A DNA stretch of 64,000 nt from Enterococcus_K sp051713825 (lineage in GTDB: Bacteria; Bacillota; Bacilli; Lactobacillales; Enterococcaceae). The notes under the pieces were generated by a model. The model was not told the DNA's origin. It made no database searches and was given only the letters and a program-made list of their open reading frames with translations. A program made the position numbers and the translations under genes. The stretch is taken from NCBI RefSeq assembly GCF_051713825.1, contig NZ_JBIOQR010000001.1, positions 3,658,001 to 3,722,000 on the forward strand, written 5' to 3'. Numbering within the stretch: position 1 is the stretch's first letter; every line of letters starts with the position of its first letter. Of the stretch, positions 39,800-49,696 are shown piece by piece.

Positions 39800-41965
39800 T
39801 TAATCCGTCAGACCAAAGCCATAATCATACACATGACCGACCTCGTCAACATACGGCGTCATATCTAATGGCACGTCTTCTTGTTGGGCTTCGACCGTCT
39901 CCATATTGGCTGGCATTTGGAAGGGTAATTTCCCTTTTGGTTCTTCGTTTCCTGAAAGAATCTCTAAGATAGCTTGGCTTTGTACGCCAAATTCAACTAA
40001 GATTGCATCCGCATAGGGTTCTATTTCCGTCATAATCGTTGGATTCTCCATTTTTAATACCACGACGACTCGCTTATCAGGGTAACGTTCTTTTAATTCT
40101 TTTACCTGCAGACCTTCTTGTTTGTTGATTGCACTGTTTGTCTTGCCATGATACGTACGCTCTTCTTCTACAATAGCTTTCACTCGACTAGTTGCGGCTA
40201 CATAATCCCCATACTGTAAGCTGATTGGCAAGAAGCCTTTTTCTGTATCGTAAGAAGCTGTGATAGGTGAATCAGCGAAACAAATAATCACTTCAGCCTC
40301 GTCTGGCGTATCGACTCTCTCGTAATACTTATTCAAAATTTCTGTGTTAATTGGATCAATCTCTTGTGCTGGGATGACCTGACCGAACCAATTTTTGCTT
40401 TGTGTGCGAGAATTTTTTGGCACATAGACCTTTGTTTTCTTAGCGAGTGGCAAGACTTGTTTGTTTTTAAGTAAAACAATTGACTCAAGCTGTGCTTTAA
40501 ACCCAGCCGCCATAAACGCTGGTTTTCCTACCGTATCTTTAGTTGCTTCAATATCTACATAAGGATTTTCAAACAGACCAACTTGCATAATATTGGTTAA
40601 CAAACGTTTGGCAGATGCTTTGAAGCGTTCTGTAAACGCCGCTTCGCCAAACTCTTCCACGCCCATTTGATACGCAGCTAAAACTGGTTGTAATTGATTG
40701 TTTCCACCAAATTGATCGACTCCAGCCAGTAATGCTTTGTAATGTCGCGCCTCTTCACTCAACGCTTCGACACCCCAAGGCTTACCAGATAAAAAGTCAT
40801 CCATACGTGGCGCATCCTTGGTAATGTTCCAATCCGTACAAACAACACCGTCATAATCGTAAGTTTCTCGTAGTAAATCTGTTACCAGATAGCGGTTAAA
40901 ACCATTACCGACATTCTCATGATTTTTTTGATCAATATCATAAGAAATCGTGTAGTACGGCATTACAGCCGACGCTTTTTTTGTGCCGTCTTCTAACGCA
41001 AATGCCCCATGAATAAATGGTTTTAAATGCTCATCAAAGTTTTTCCCTGGGTAAACGGCGTATTTCCCATAAGCAAAATGTGCGTCTCTTCCTGACTCAC
41101 CGCTACCACCACCAGGCCAATGTTTGACCATTGCATTTACGCTGCCACTTCCCCAGCCTTTTCTTTCAGGTGTTGTTTGGAAACCATCACAATACGCCTT
41201 TGCAAGTTCTGTCACGAGTGCCGTTCCTTCACCAAATGTCCCATCAAATCGCATCCATCTCGGCTCAGTTGCCAAATCAATTTGTGGCGATAATGCCGTC
41301 GCAATCCCTAACGCTCGATATTCTTGGCGAGCAATCTCACCAAATGTTTTGACCGTTTTTGGGTTGAAGGTCGCAGCGAGCCCAAGTTGTTCGGGCCATT
41401 TGGAAATATCTCCGCCAGCTCCCGAATTAAACTCCGTGTCTGCGCTTGTTCCGTGTCTTGGATCACTACTAATATTGACAGGAATTCCTAAGCCTAGTCC
41501 TTCTGAACGCGCTTGTAGATTATTGGCCCACTTTCCAGACACTTCTGCAGAGTCAACAGCAGTCAATAAAAAATGACGAACTTGTTGATTGACTAGAAAA
41601 TCAATTTGTTGGTCAGTCAAATCAGAAATTTCCCCATCATATTCGGCAAAGTTTTGCCCATTATAAGTTCCACCAAATATTTTTGAGAAGGAATCATTCC
41701 CTGATGAAACGGCTTGGTGACTACTATACAGCATCAACCCAGCAATTTCTTCTATAGACAAACGTTCCGCTAAGTCAGCTACGCGCTCTTCAATCGGTAA
41801 GCGCCAATCTTCATACGGATCCAACTGTCCATTTTTATTTAAATCCTTAAACATCAAGCCATCTTCTTCTATTAATTGGACGGTTGAATCAGACGCAATT
41901 CCTAAAACGGGCCCTTCTTGATGTTCAATTTTTTGCCATTGTCCTTTATCTTCAATTTTGTACAT
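39800..41965 (-). CDS. Glycoside hydrolase family 3 beta-glucosidase
   Basis: This 721-residue intracellular GH3 enzyme has no signal peptide. The N-terminal (alpha/beta)8 domain holds the nucleophile Asp in VVCTDWNITK, substrate-binding KHWPGGGSGESG and RHGTSADTEF. The C-terminal alpha/beta sandwich follows (YADAILVEFGVQSQAILEIL). The ATG at 41965 has GGAGGAGG eight bases upstream. It hydrolyses unphosphorylated beta-glucosides, whereas the adjacent GH1 acts on phosphorylated ones. It sits at the end of the second beta-glucoside operon. Confidence 0.92.
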   Translation of the reverse strand: MYKIEDKGQWQKIEHQEGPVLGIASDSTVQLIEEDGLMFKDLNKNGQLDPYEDWRLPIEERVADLAERLSIEEIAGLMLYSSHQAVSSGNDSFSKIFGGTYNGQNFAEYDGEISDLTDQQIDFLVNQQVRHFLLTAVDSAEVSGKWANNLQARSEGLGLGIPVNISSDPRHGTSADTEFNSGAGGDISKWPEQLGLAATFNPKTVKTFGEIARQEYRALGIATALSPQIDLATEPRWMRFDGTFGEGTALVTELAKAYCDGFQTTPERKGWGSGSVNAMVKHWPGGGSGESGRDAHFAYGKYAVYPGKNFDEHLKPFIHGAFALEDGTKKASAVMPYYTISYDIDQKNHENVGNGFNRYLVTDLLRETYDYDGVVCTDWNITKDAPRMDDFLSGKPWGVEALSEEARHYKALLAGVDQFGGNNQLQPVLAAYQMGVEEFGEAAFTERFKASAKRLLTNIMQVGLFENPYVDIEATKDTVGKPAFMAAGFKAQLESIVLLKNKQVLPLAKKTKVYVPKNSRTQSKNWFGQVIPAQEIDPINTEILNKYYERVDTPDEAEVIICFADSPITASYDTEKGFLPISLQYGDYVAATSRVKAIVEEERTYHGKTNSAINKQEGLQVKELKERYPDKRVVVVLKMENPTIMTEIEPYADAILVEFGVQSQAILEILSGNEEPKGKLPFQMPANMETVEAQQEDVPLDMTPYVDEVGHVYDYGFGLTD

Positions 41966-42122
41966 AATGAACCTCCTCCAATTGTTTTTCACCCTTTATA
42001 GTAACACATCTCTTCTACTCAAAGCTTTCTTATAAGAGACACGTAACTTTCTGAATTCTTTCAACTAACAAGACAAGAAAGGGGGTAGAAGCCAAACTGA
42101 CGCCTCATCCCCTAACTCCGAT

Positions 42123-43550
42123 TTATTCAGTTTCAAGACACGTTTGTCCGTTACTTGCGATGACTTGTTTGTACCATTCAAAGCTATCTTTTTTCAAACG
42201 ATCAAATGTGCCGTTTCCTTTATCATCCTTATCGACATAAATGAATCCGTAACGTTTAGACATTTCACCGGTTCCACCTGAAACCAAATCGATACAACCC
42301 CAAGGCGTATAACCGATTAAGTCCACGCCATCCTCAATCGCCTTGTCCATCTCAATGATGTGACGGCGAATATAATCAATACGGTACTCATCATGAATTT
42401 GGTTCGTTTCATCAATCACATCTACCGCACCCAGACCATTTTCTACAATCATCAACGGTACTTCATACCGATCATATAATTCGTTCAGCGTATATCTCAG
42501 GCCGACTGGATCAATTTGCCAACCCCATTCACTCGTTTCCAAATACGGATTTTTTAAACCGCCAAACAAGTTTCCGCCAACTGTTTCGCCATCCGAATAT
42601 TCCGCAGCTGATGTACAGCTCGACATATAATAAGAGAAGGTATAATAATCGACAACACCACGTTTGATAGTAGCCAAATCTTCAGCTGAACGTTCAATTT
42701 GAATGTTTTTCTTTTTAAAGTATTCTTCCATAAAATACGGATATTTCCCTTTGACTTGTACATCACCGCAGAACCAATTTAACTTTTGATTCAGTTCACG
42801 ACAGGCCAGCACGTCTTCAGGTTTCGCTGTTGCAGGATACATCGTAATGTACGCTAGCATACAACCAATTTTAAAGTCAGGATTAATTTTATGACCGGCT
42901 TCAACTGCTTTGGCACTCGCTACAAACATATTATGCAACGCTTGATACCGTTTCTCTTCATTGGCGGAATCATTCAGAATCCCCAAGAGCATCGTCCCCC
43001 CTAGAGGTAAGGTGCCAAAGTTAATTTCATTAAAGGTTAACCAATAGTTGACCTTATCTTTATAACGCGTAAATAAAGTCGTTGCATAACGAACGTAAAA
43101 ATCAATGGTTCGACGGTCTAAAAAGCCATCATATTCTTCAGCCAAATGATAAGGTAGCTCAAAATGGCTGATAGTTACTAGGGGCTCAATGCCATGCTTT
43201 GCACATTCATCGAAGACTTCATCGTAAAAACGTAACCCTTCTTCATTTGGGGTCATCTCATCCCCTTTTGGAAAAATTCTTGACCAAGCAATACTCATAC
43301 GGAAAACTTTAAAGCCCATCTCTGCAAACATCGCAATGTCTTCTTTGTAACGATGATAAAAATCAATCCCATCATGGTTTGGGTAATACTTATCGACATC
43401 GATTGTTGGCGTCATGACGCGGTGTGATGTTCGACTTCCGGCCACCATATGATCAGGAATACTTTCTCCTTTGCCACCTTCTTGCCAAGCCCCTTCGACT
43501 TGGTTAGCGGCAGTTGCGCCGCCCCATAAAAATCCTTTTGGAAATGTCAT
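42123..43550 (-). CDS. 6-phospho-beta-glucosidase, GH1
   Basis: This 475-residue GH1 enzyme has the acid/base Glu in WLTFNEIN, the nucleophile Glu in MIVENGLG, and the phosphate-binding SKRYGFIYVD motif (Ser, Lys, Tyr) of 6-phospho-beta-glucosidases. It starts with FPKGFLWGGATAANQVEGAW and has GAGGAAA upstream. It acts on the phosphorylated product of the IIBCA permease encoded upstream. Confidence 0.94.
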   Translation of the reverse strand: MTFPKGFLWGGATAANQVEGAWQEGGKGESIPDHMVAGSRTSHRVMTPTIDVDKYYPNHDGIDFYHRYKEDIAMFAEMGFKVFRMSIAWSRIFPKGDEMTPNEEGLRFYDEVFDECAKHGIEPLVTISHFELPYHLAEEYDGFLDRRTIDFYVRYATTLFTRYKDKVNYWLTFNEINFGTLPLGGTMLLGILNDSANEEKRYQALHNMFVASAKAVEAGHKINPDFKIGCMLAYITMYPATAKPEDVLACRELNQKLNWFCGDVQVKGKYPYFMEEYFKKKNIQIERSAEDLATIKRGVVDYYTFSYYMSSCTSAAEYSDGETVGGNLFGGLKNPYLETSEWGWQIDPVGLRYTLNELYDRYEVPLMIVENGLGAVDVIDETNQIHDEYRIDYIRRHIIEMDKAIEDGVDLIGYTPWGCIDLVSGGTGEMSKRYGFIYVDKDDKGNGTFDRLKKDSFEWYKQVIASNGQTCLETE

Positions 43551-43726
43551 ACTTGTTTCCTCACTTTTCTTTTAATTTTCAGTGGATTGTTTCAATCTAT
43601 TTTAGTGAATCCGTTCATTCAGCTTGTTCGACTTTGGCCATTCAATCCGTTTAATTCGTTCAATCCGTGCCTTCTACTCTAACTATCTGCTTTGTTTTAG
43701 CGGTTCTATTTATAGCGTGTCAGCTG

Positions 43727-45556
43727 TTAGAATTCCGTCGCTAATAGATTGTCCGCTACTTCTACTTCAGAAGAATTCGTTGGTTCAATTTTTTTCAAAT
43801 CATTACTATTTGTGATAACAACGGGCGTTTCAACCGAGAAACCACGCGCTTTAATTAACTCAATATCAAACTCTAATAATAAATCGCCTTTATTTACGTG
43901 GTCGTCTTGTTTGACGTGAGCCGTGAAGCCTTCTCCTTGTAATTGAACAGTATCCATACCCACATGAATCAAAATTTGTAAGCCATTATCTGCCGTCAGA
44001 CCAATCGCGTGTAACGTTGGGAAGAGCGTTGTTACTACGCCTGAAACAGGCGCATAAAGTTTGCCTTCTTCAGGAAGAATCGCAACGCCTTTACCTAAGA
44101 CGCCTAGAGAAAAAGCTTCATCTTTTATTTCACTTAAAGGAATAATTTTCCCTTTGATTGGTGCACTAACCATTTCTTCTGATTGCGCTGAATGTGTCTC
44201 ATTATCCGTTTCTATTGCGTCATCTTTGAATAGTACATACGTTGCCACAAATGAGGAAATCATTGAAATGGCAATAGCGATGAAAAAGTGCATAAGAATC
44301 GTTGGGATCGCCATCTCACCACCAAAGAATCCTGGGAAACCGAAGATCCCCATCCCAGCCATTTGATAAACCAAAATACCTGAAAAACCAATATAGGCAC
44401 CACCTAAGGCCGCTCCAATACAGCTAATCACAAAGTATTTGATGCGCGGTAAAGTCACCCCATAAATCGCAGGCTCAGTAACACCAAAGATAGCTGAAAT
44501 CCAAGCCGGTAAAGCAATCGCTTTTAACTTTTTGTTTTTTGTTTTTAGCCAAATCGCAAAAACAACCGCTAACTGTGCATAAGAAGCACCTGTCGTTAAA
44601 GCAAAAATTGGTGTCGGTTGACCTGACATCATTTGAACAATCGCTACAGCAACTAAGGCGTTGTGAATCCCAAAAATCACCAAAATTTGCCATGTTCCAC
44701 CAAGAATAATCCCCGCCAAAATTGGACTGAAGTCATAGACACTCATGATTCCATTCGCAATTGCATCTGAAACAAAATTCGCAGCCGGGCCGATTAAGAT
44801 AAAGCCGATTGGAACAGCAATTAAAATTGTCAGCATTGGAACAATAAAGGTTTTGATGACATCTGGAATCACCTTGTTAAAGAATTTATAGATGACTGAA
44901 GCCAACAAGGTTGTCAAAATAACCGGAAGTACGGTACTTGAATACGTAACATTCATCTTAATGCCAACGATATTCAAATCAACATTTTGTAAGGTTGGGT
45001 ACATAAGTGCTGCCCCGATAATTAACCCTACAAATGGATCCATCTTCAATTTTTTTGCTGTTGTATGGCCTAAAAGCACTGGGAAGAAATAGAATAAGGC
45101 ATCGCCCATCCCGCTAAATAACGCATACAACCCGCCATCTTGATCAATCCAACCTGCAAATTGGAGAATCGCTAATAAACCCTTTAAAATTCCGCTTGCC
45201 ATTAAAACTGGTAAAATTGGTCCCATGACATTCGAGATAAAATCGATCACGATATCGCCGGCGCTCATTTTTTTCTTTGTTGCGTTGCCAGTTGACTCCG
45301 ACGTTTTGATTTGTGCTTGTCGCAAGACTTCATCATACACATCTGGCACATGGTTGCCGATAACCACTTGGTACTGTCCGGCACTCTTCATCAACGTCAC
45401 GACACCATCCATGTTTTTAATGATCGCGTCATTCGCTTTTTTCTCATCCTTTAGCTGGAATCTCAAGCGTGTAACACAATGCGTCAAACTCTCAATGTTT
45501 TCATCGCCACCGACATTTTTGATAATTTTTGCTGCTAGTTCTTCATATTTTCTCAT
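43727..45556 (-). CDS. Beta-glucoside PTS permease, IIBCA
   Basis: This 609-residue protein has a IIB domain (phospho-Cys27 in LTHCVTRLRF), IIC (about 105-450; GVTEPAIYGVTLP) and IIA (ILIHVGMDTVQLQGEGF). The ATG at 45556 is preceded by GGAAGGTGAG. The longer frame to 45646 runs through a RAT-like leader and is not coding. It delivers phosphorylated beta-glucosides to the GH1 enzyme. Confidence 0.93.
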   Translation of the reverse strand: MRKYEELAAKIIKNVGGDENIESLTHCVTRLRFQLKDEKKANDAIIKNMDGVVTLMKSAGQYQVVIGNHVPDVYDEVLRQAQIKTSESTGNATKKKMSAGDIVIDFISNVMGPILPVLMASGILKGLLAILQFAGWIDQDGGLYALFSGMGDALFYFFPVLLGHTTAKKLKMDPFVGLIIGAALMYPTLQNVDLNIVGIKMNVTYSSTVLPVILTTLLASVIYKFFNKVIPDVIKTFIVPMLTILIAVPIGFILIGPAANFVSDAIANGIMSVYDFSPILAGIILGGTWQILVIFGIHNALVAVAIVQMMSGQPTPIFALTTGASYAQLAVVFAIWLKTKNKKLKAIALPAWISAIFGVTEPAIYGVTLPRIKYFVISCIGAALGGAYIGFSGILVYQMAGMGIFGFPGFFGGEMAIPTILMHFFIAIAISMISSFVATYVLFKDDAIETDNETHSAQSEEMVSAPIKGKIIPLSEIKDEAFSLGVLGKGVAILPEEGKLYAPVSGVVTTLFPTLHAIGLTADNGLQILIHVGMDTVQLQGEGFTAHVKQDDHVNKGDLLLEFDIELIKARGFSVETPVVITNSNDLKKIEPTNSSEVEVADNLLATEF

Positions 45557-45562
45557 ATTCTC

Positions 45563-45620
45563 ACCTTCCAAATAAATTCGTTTGTTTTGCGAAGGTTTAG
45601 CCAACTTAATGTTACCATCC
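45563..45620 (-). promoter_or_regulatory. Second RAT-like element, overlapping a stem that masks the IIBCA ribosome binding site
   Basis: On the minus strand GGATGGTAACATTAAGTTGG followed by CTAAACC (45620 to 45594) resembles a RAT. Its last bases begin ACCTTC, which can pair with GAAGGT of the permease's Shine-Dalgarno. No T-tract is present, so control could be translational. Confidence 0.4.
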
Positions 45621-45679
45621 AGATATATATCAACAGCTTTTCCCACGATCCTCCTTGTTTTCTATGCTGTTTGAATCCT

Positions 45680-46522
45680 TTATACTTTTTTTGTTTTATA
45701 CACCACTCGATGTATATGAATCGTCAAGTAAGCTTTTTCCTCATTGGTTAACGGATAGTTGTATTTTTGTTTAATAAACTCTTCAATCCGCAAAACACAG
45801 GTATAAGCCGCTTGGAATTTGTGTTCAATGACCTCCAACAAATCCTCTTCACCATCTTCATACATTTTTCCATTAATCACTCGCTGAGCAAAAAACTTCA
45901 GATGGGTGATAAAACGATAATAATAAACATTCTCTTCATCAAATTCCAAATTAAAGCTATATTTGACGATGTTTGAAAGCTCCTGCATAATCTTTGTGAT
46001 TTCAACCATGTTATGCAAGTCTTCACCTAGCTCTGCATTGACAAAATGAATCGCCAAAAAACCCGCTTCATCTTCAGGTAACTTCACCTTTAACCTTGAC
46101 TCAATGATTTTAAGGGCCGCAACGCCGATTTCAAACTCTTTTGTGTAAAAACGTTTGATATCAAAGAGCATCGCATTTCGTAAAATGGTTCCCTCATTCG
46201 TCCGTTTAATGGAATTATGAATATGGTCACTCAAGGAAATCAGAAGATTCTCACTCAATTGTTTGCCGACTCTAGCCTTGGCATACTTGATAATCTCGTT
46301 TGTCACTTCTAACTCTTCTGGATAAATTTCTAGTACCAACTGCTGAAAACGCTTCCTCGCTTGTTTATCCTTTAGTACAAAAATTTGATTACTTTCACTT
46401 TCTGGTAGCCAATCGCCGGCTTTTTTCTTAAAGGCAATGCCACGTCCACAAACAACTTGTTCTCTTTTATTCTCATCCAAAACAATCACAGCATTATTGT
46501 TTAGTACTTTATTTATTCTCAT
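45680..46522 (-). CDS. BglG/LicT-family transcriptional antiterminator
   Basis: This 280-residue protein has an RNA-binding N-terminus (MRINKVLNNNAVIVLDENKREQ, VVCGRGIAFKKKAG) and two PRDs (LSDHIHNSIKRT, GFLAIHFVNAE, YRFITHLKFFAQR, YLTIHIHRVV). A GGAAGGAAATG context gives a good start. It is first in the operon, behind its own RAT/terminator, with the permease, GH1 and GH3 genes downstream. Confidence 0.94.
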   Translation of the reverse strand: MRINKVLNNNAVIVLDENKREQVVCGRGIAFKKKAGDWLPESESNQIFVLKDKQARKRFQQLVLEIYPEELEVTNEIIKYAKARVGKQLSENLLISLSDHIHNSIKRTNEGTILRNAMLFDIKRFYTKEFEIGVAALKIIESRLKVKLPEDEAGFLAIHFVNAELGEDLHNMVEITKIMQELSNIVKYSFNLEFDEENVYYYRFITHLKFFAQRVINGKMYEDGEEDLLEVIEHKFQAAYTCVLRIEEFIKQKYNYPLTNEEKAYLTIHIHRVVYKTKKV

Positions 46523-46540
46523 TTCCTTCCTCCTAAGAAT

Positions 46541-46620
46541 GAAAAAACCCGTTCACAAATAAAGGCCCATATCGCCCTTATTTATAAACAGGTTTAGCTT
46601 GCTTTGCACAATTACTATCC
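46541..46620 (-). promoter_or_regulatory. RAT and overlapping terminator in the antiterminator leader
   Basis: On the minus strand GGATAGTAATTGTGCAAAGC followed by AAGCTAAACC (46620 to about 46591) fits the RAT. It overlaps the terminator AACCTGTTTATAAATAAGGG with its partner arm CCTTTATTTGTGAACGGGTT and a T-run. The operon is thus self-controlled by antitermination. Confidence 0.88.
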
Positions 46621-46689
46621 TAGATATGCTTTTGTATAGTTAGATTATAACAATTACGAAAAAAAAGCAACCGTTTTCTTGAAAATAAA

Positions 46690-46740
46690 AAAGAATTCCC
46701 TAAATGAAACGAGGTATTTCCCGCTTCATTCGGGGATTTC
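46690..46740 (-). terminator. Terminator of pnp
   Basis: On the minus strand GAAATCCCCGAATGAAGCG pairs with CGTTTCATTTAGGGAATTC, followed by TTTTTTATTTT. Confidence 0.88.
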
Positions 46741-46755
46741 TTTCATTCTAATCGT

Positions 46756-48873
46756 TTATTTTTTGTCGCCTTTTTCGTCAGCTAACAAGGCTTTTCTTGA
46801 TAAGTTCACACGACCTTGTTTATCGATCTCAGTGACTTTTACAAGTACTTCATCGCCTAGCTTGATAACATCTTCCACGTTATTGACACGTTCATTCGCC
46901 AATTGCGAGATGTGAACCAATCCGTCTTTTCCTTTGATTAAGTTGATAAACGCACCAAATTTTTCAATGCGGACCACTTTACCTAGGTAAACTTCGCCAA
47001 CTTTAACTTCTTTTGTTAACTCTTCAATAATCTTGATAGCTTTTTGAATCATATCAGCATCAGCAGAAGCAATACTTACATTCCCGTCTTGATCGATATC
47101 AATCTTCACGCCTGTTTCATCAATGATTCCGTTAATGGTGTCGCCACCTTTACCGATAACATCTTTGATTTTCGCAGGATCAATCTTAATCATTTCAATT
47201 TTCGGTGCGTATTCACTTAATTCGGCACGAGGCTCAGCAATCGTTGAAGTTAATTCTTCTAAAATTTCTAAACGAGCTTTTTTCGCTTGCGTTAAGGCTT
47301 CTGTTAAGATTTGTTCCGTAATTCCTTGAATTTTAATATCCATTTGTAAAGCAGTAATCCCATCTTTTGTTCCCGCAACTTTAAAGTCCATGTCGCCTAA
47401 ATGGTCTTCTAATCCTTGAATATCAGTTAAGATTGTATAGTTTTCACCATCGCTCACTAAGCCCATTGCAATACCGGCTACGGGTGCTTTAATTGGTACA
47501 CCAGCATCCATTAAAGCTAAGGTTCCAGCACAAATACTTGCTTGAGAAGAAGAACCATTTGATTCTAATACTTCTGCCACCAAACGAATGGTGTAAGGGA
47601 ATTCCTCTTCTGTTGGGATAATTTGAGCCAAAGCTCTTTCACCTAATGCCCCGTGACCAATCTCACGACGACCTGGAGAACCCGCACGTCCTGTTGAACC
47701 AACAGAGTATTGTGGGAAATTATAATGATGGATAAACCGTTTATTTTCTTGAACCCCTAGGCCATCAATGATTTGATGTTCGCCAAGTGGTGCTAAGGTA
47801 CATGCAGAAAGAGCTTGCGTTTGGCCACGAGTAAATAACCCAGAGCCATGAACACGTGGTAATAATTTCACTTCTGAAGCCAACGGACGGATTTCATCCA
47901 ATTTACGACCATCAGGACGAATCTTATCAAGCGTAATTAATTCACGAACCACATCTTTTTCTAAATCTTCTGCAATTTGTTTGATTTCTTTTAGAAGACG
48001 TTCTTCTTCTTCATGACCAACAAATTTTTCAGCATAGACTTCTTTTACTTGGTCTTTCACTGCATCGATGTTATCTTCACGTGCCAGTTTTTCTTCCGTC
48101 ATTACAGCTTCTTTCATCGTGCCGTAATACGCAGCAAAAACTTCTGATTTCAACTCTGCATCTACTTGAAGTAATTTGATTTCCATTTTTGGTTTACCGA
48201 CTGCTGCGACAATTTCTTCTTGGAAAGCAACTAATTCTTTAATTGCTTCAAACCCGAATAATAAAGCGCCTAGCATATCTTCTTCTGAAACTTCTTTTGC
48301 GCCACTTTCAACCATGTTGATGGCTTTTTTTGTTCCAGCAACTGTCAACTCAATATCTGTTTTTTCTGCTTGTTCAACCGTTGGATTTAAGACATATTGA
48401 CCATCTACACGACCGACATCAACCCCTGCGATTGGTCCATCAAAAGGAATATCTGAGATGGCTAATGCTAGTGAAGACCCAAACATTGCCGCCATTTCTG
48501 GTGTGCAATCTTGTTCTACACTCATGACTGTATTCGTGATTTGCACTTCATTACGGAAGCCTTCTGCAAACATCGGACGAATCGGACGGTCAATTAGACG
48601 AGCTGTTAACGTTGCATTTTCACTTGGACGACCTTCACGTTTGATGAACCCCCCAGGAATTTTCCCTACTGCATACATTTTTTCTTCATAATTAACAGTC
48701 AATGGGAAGAAATCGAAATCTCTGGCATCTTTTGAAGCAACTGCTGCACTAAGAACCACGGTATCTCCATAACGAACTAAGACTGCTCCATTGGCTTGTT
48801 TGGCAAGTTGACCAATCTCAACTTGTAGAGGGCGGCCACCCCAATTGGTTTTGAATACTTGTTTTTCTGACAT
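46756..48873 (-). CDS. pnp: Polynucleotide phosphorylase
   Basis: This 705-residue protein has two RNase PH domains (GRPLQVEIGQLAKQANGAV; LPRVHGSGLFTRGQTQAL, with IMDAGVPIKAPVAGIAMGL), the intervening helical domain, a KH domain (KIKDVIGKGGDTINGIIDETG) and a C-terminal S1 domain (GEVYLGKVVRIEKFGAFINL). It is a 3'-5' phosphorolytic exoribonuclease. The ATG at 48873 follows AAAGGAG. The extension to 48966 lies in a structured leader. rpsO lies upstream on the same strand. Confidence 0.97.
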   Translation of the reverse strand: MSEKQVFKTNWGGRPLQVEIGQLAKQANGAVLVRYGDTVVLSAAVASKDARDFDFFPLTVNYEEKMYAVGKIPGGFIKREGRPSENATLTARLIDRPIRPMFAEGFRNEVQITNTVMSVEQDCTPEMAAMFGSSLALAISDIPFDGPIAGVDVGRVDGQYVLNPTVEQAEKTDIELTVAGTKKAINMVESGAKEVSEEDMLGALLFGFEAIKELVAFQEEIVAAVGKPKMEIKLLQVDAELKSEVFAAYYGTMKEAVMTEEKLAREDNIDAVKDQVKEVYAEKFVGHEEEERLLKEIKQIAEDLEKDVVRELITLDKIRPDGRKLDEIRPLASEVKLLPRVHGSGLFTRGQTQALSACTLAPLGEHQIIDGLGVQENKRFIHHYNFPQYSVGSTGRAGSPGRREIGHGALGERALAQIIPTEEEFPYTIRLVAEVLESNGSSSQASICAGTLALMDAGVPIKAPVAGIAMGLVSDGENYTILTDIQGLEDHLGDMDFKVAGTKDGITALQMDIKIQGITEQILTEALTQAKKARLEILEELTSTIAEPRAELSEYAPKIEMIKIDPAKIKDVIGKGGDTINGIIDETGVKIDIDQDGNVSIASADADMIQKAIKIIEELTKEVKVGEVYLGKVVRIEKFGAFINLIKGKDGLVHISQLANERVNNVEDVIKLGDEVLVKVTEIDKQGRVNLSRKALLADEKGDKK

Positions 48874-48887
48874 AAATAGCTCCTTTT

Positions 48888-49001
48888 GCCTTTGTGAAAA
48901 GTAAGACGCTACTAAACAAATGAAAAACCCTAAACGAAACGATCGTCCTACCTTAGGACCTTTCATTTGGTTAGTAGAAGCCCGGCAAACTTTTCATAGG
49001 C
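48888..49001 (-). other. Long stem-loop in the pnp leader
   Basis: On the minus strand GAAAAGT...CTACTAACCAAATGAAA pairs with TTTCATTTGTTTAGTAG...ACTTTTC, closed by GCC/GGC at the base, about 110 nt in all, ending about 15 bases before the pnp start codon. The form recalls the RNase III-processed pnp leader of E. coli. Confidence 0.65.
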
Positions 49002-49082
49002 GTTTTTTTTGAAGCGTAAGGTGCTTCCCTCCTAGTTTAACAAAATGATTTTTGCTAAATACTCATCTGAGACAATCAATAG

Positions 49083-49119
49083 CAAAAAAGTGAGATTCGC
49101 TTTGAACCTCACTTTTTCA
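49083..49119 (-). terminator. Terminator of rpsO
   Basis: AAAAAAGTGAG pairs with CTCACTTTTTC around a 13-base loop. On the minus strand a T-run follows. Confidence 0.8.
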
Positions 49120-49125
49120 TTTTAA

Positions 49126-49395
49126 TTAACGACGTAATTCTAAGCGTTTGATTAGTTCACGGTAACGTTGAACGTCAGTCTTACGTAGGTAAGCTAACAA
49201 GTTACGACGGTGACCAACTTTTTTCATTAGTCCACGGTAAGAATGGTGATCTTTTTTGTGAACACGTGCATGTTCATTTAGGTGATTAATTTCTGCAGTT
49301 AGTACAGCGATTTGTACTTCTGGAGAACCAGTATCTCCTTCGTGACGTGCATATTCGCTCATGATTTTATTTTTTTGTTCTTTTGACATTGCCAT
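49126..49395 (-). CDS. rpsO: 30S ribosomal protein S15
   Basis: This 89-residue S15 has EYARHEGDTGSPEVQIAVL, LNEHARVHKKDHHSYRGL and GHRRNLLAYLRKTDVQRY, covering the full family. The ATG at 49395 follows AGAGGTGG. It binds 16S rRNA at the central three-way junction. Its leader is described separately. Confidence 0.97.
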   Translation of the reverse strand: MAMSKEQKNKIMSEYARHEGDTGSPEVQIAVLTAEINHLNEHARVHKKDHHSYRGLMKKVGHRRNLLAYLRKTDVQRYRELIKRLELRR

Positions 49396-49500
49396 GTCTT
49401 CCACCTCTTTCTTTTAGATTCATCCCGTGACTGAGTAGAACGTTGGTGATTCGCTCAACCAAGTGACAGGCGGTGTATTACACACACGTATACTTTACCC
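49396..49500 (-). promoter_or_regulatory. rpsO leader, candidate S15 autoregulatory structure
   Basis: The roughly 100-base leader has TTGGTTGAGCGAATCACCAA as a hairpin next to a further complementary CTCAGTCAC segment. Many rpsO leaders bind S15. The fold here is my inference. Confidence 0.35.
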
Positions 49501-49696
49501 GAAACTACACCAAATTGCAAGAAGTCTTTTCCTTTTCTCAAAGGATTTTCGAACAATTTCTCCCCCACTTTTTCCGATTTATGTTAAACTAAATAATGCA
49601 GAATGTTTAACAATCTGAATTCACCAAAGTCAATAAGCCATTTTACAGACACCTATTTTATTTTATTGGCTGCTTGAAAGGAGTATTTTTAACCCG

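Noticed and set aside
45557..45646. N-terminal extension of the second IIBCA permease
   Set aside because: It would start in the leader RNA structure. A strong ribosome binding site precedes the ATG at 45556, where homology begins.
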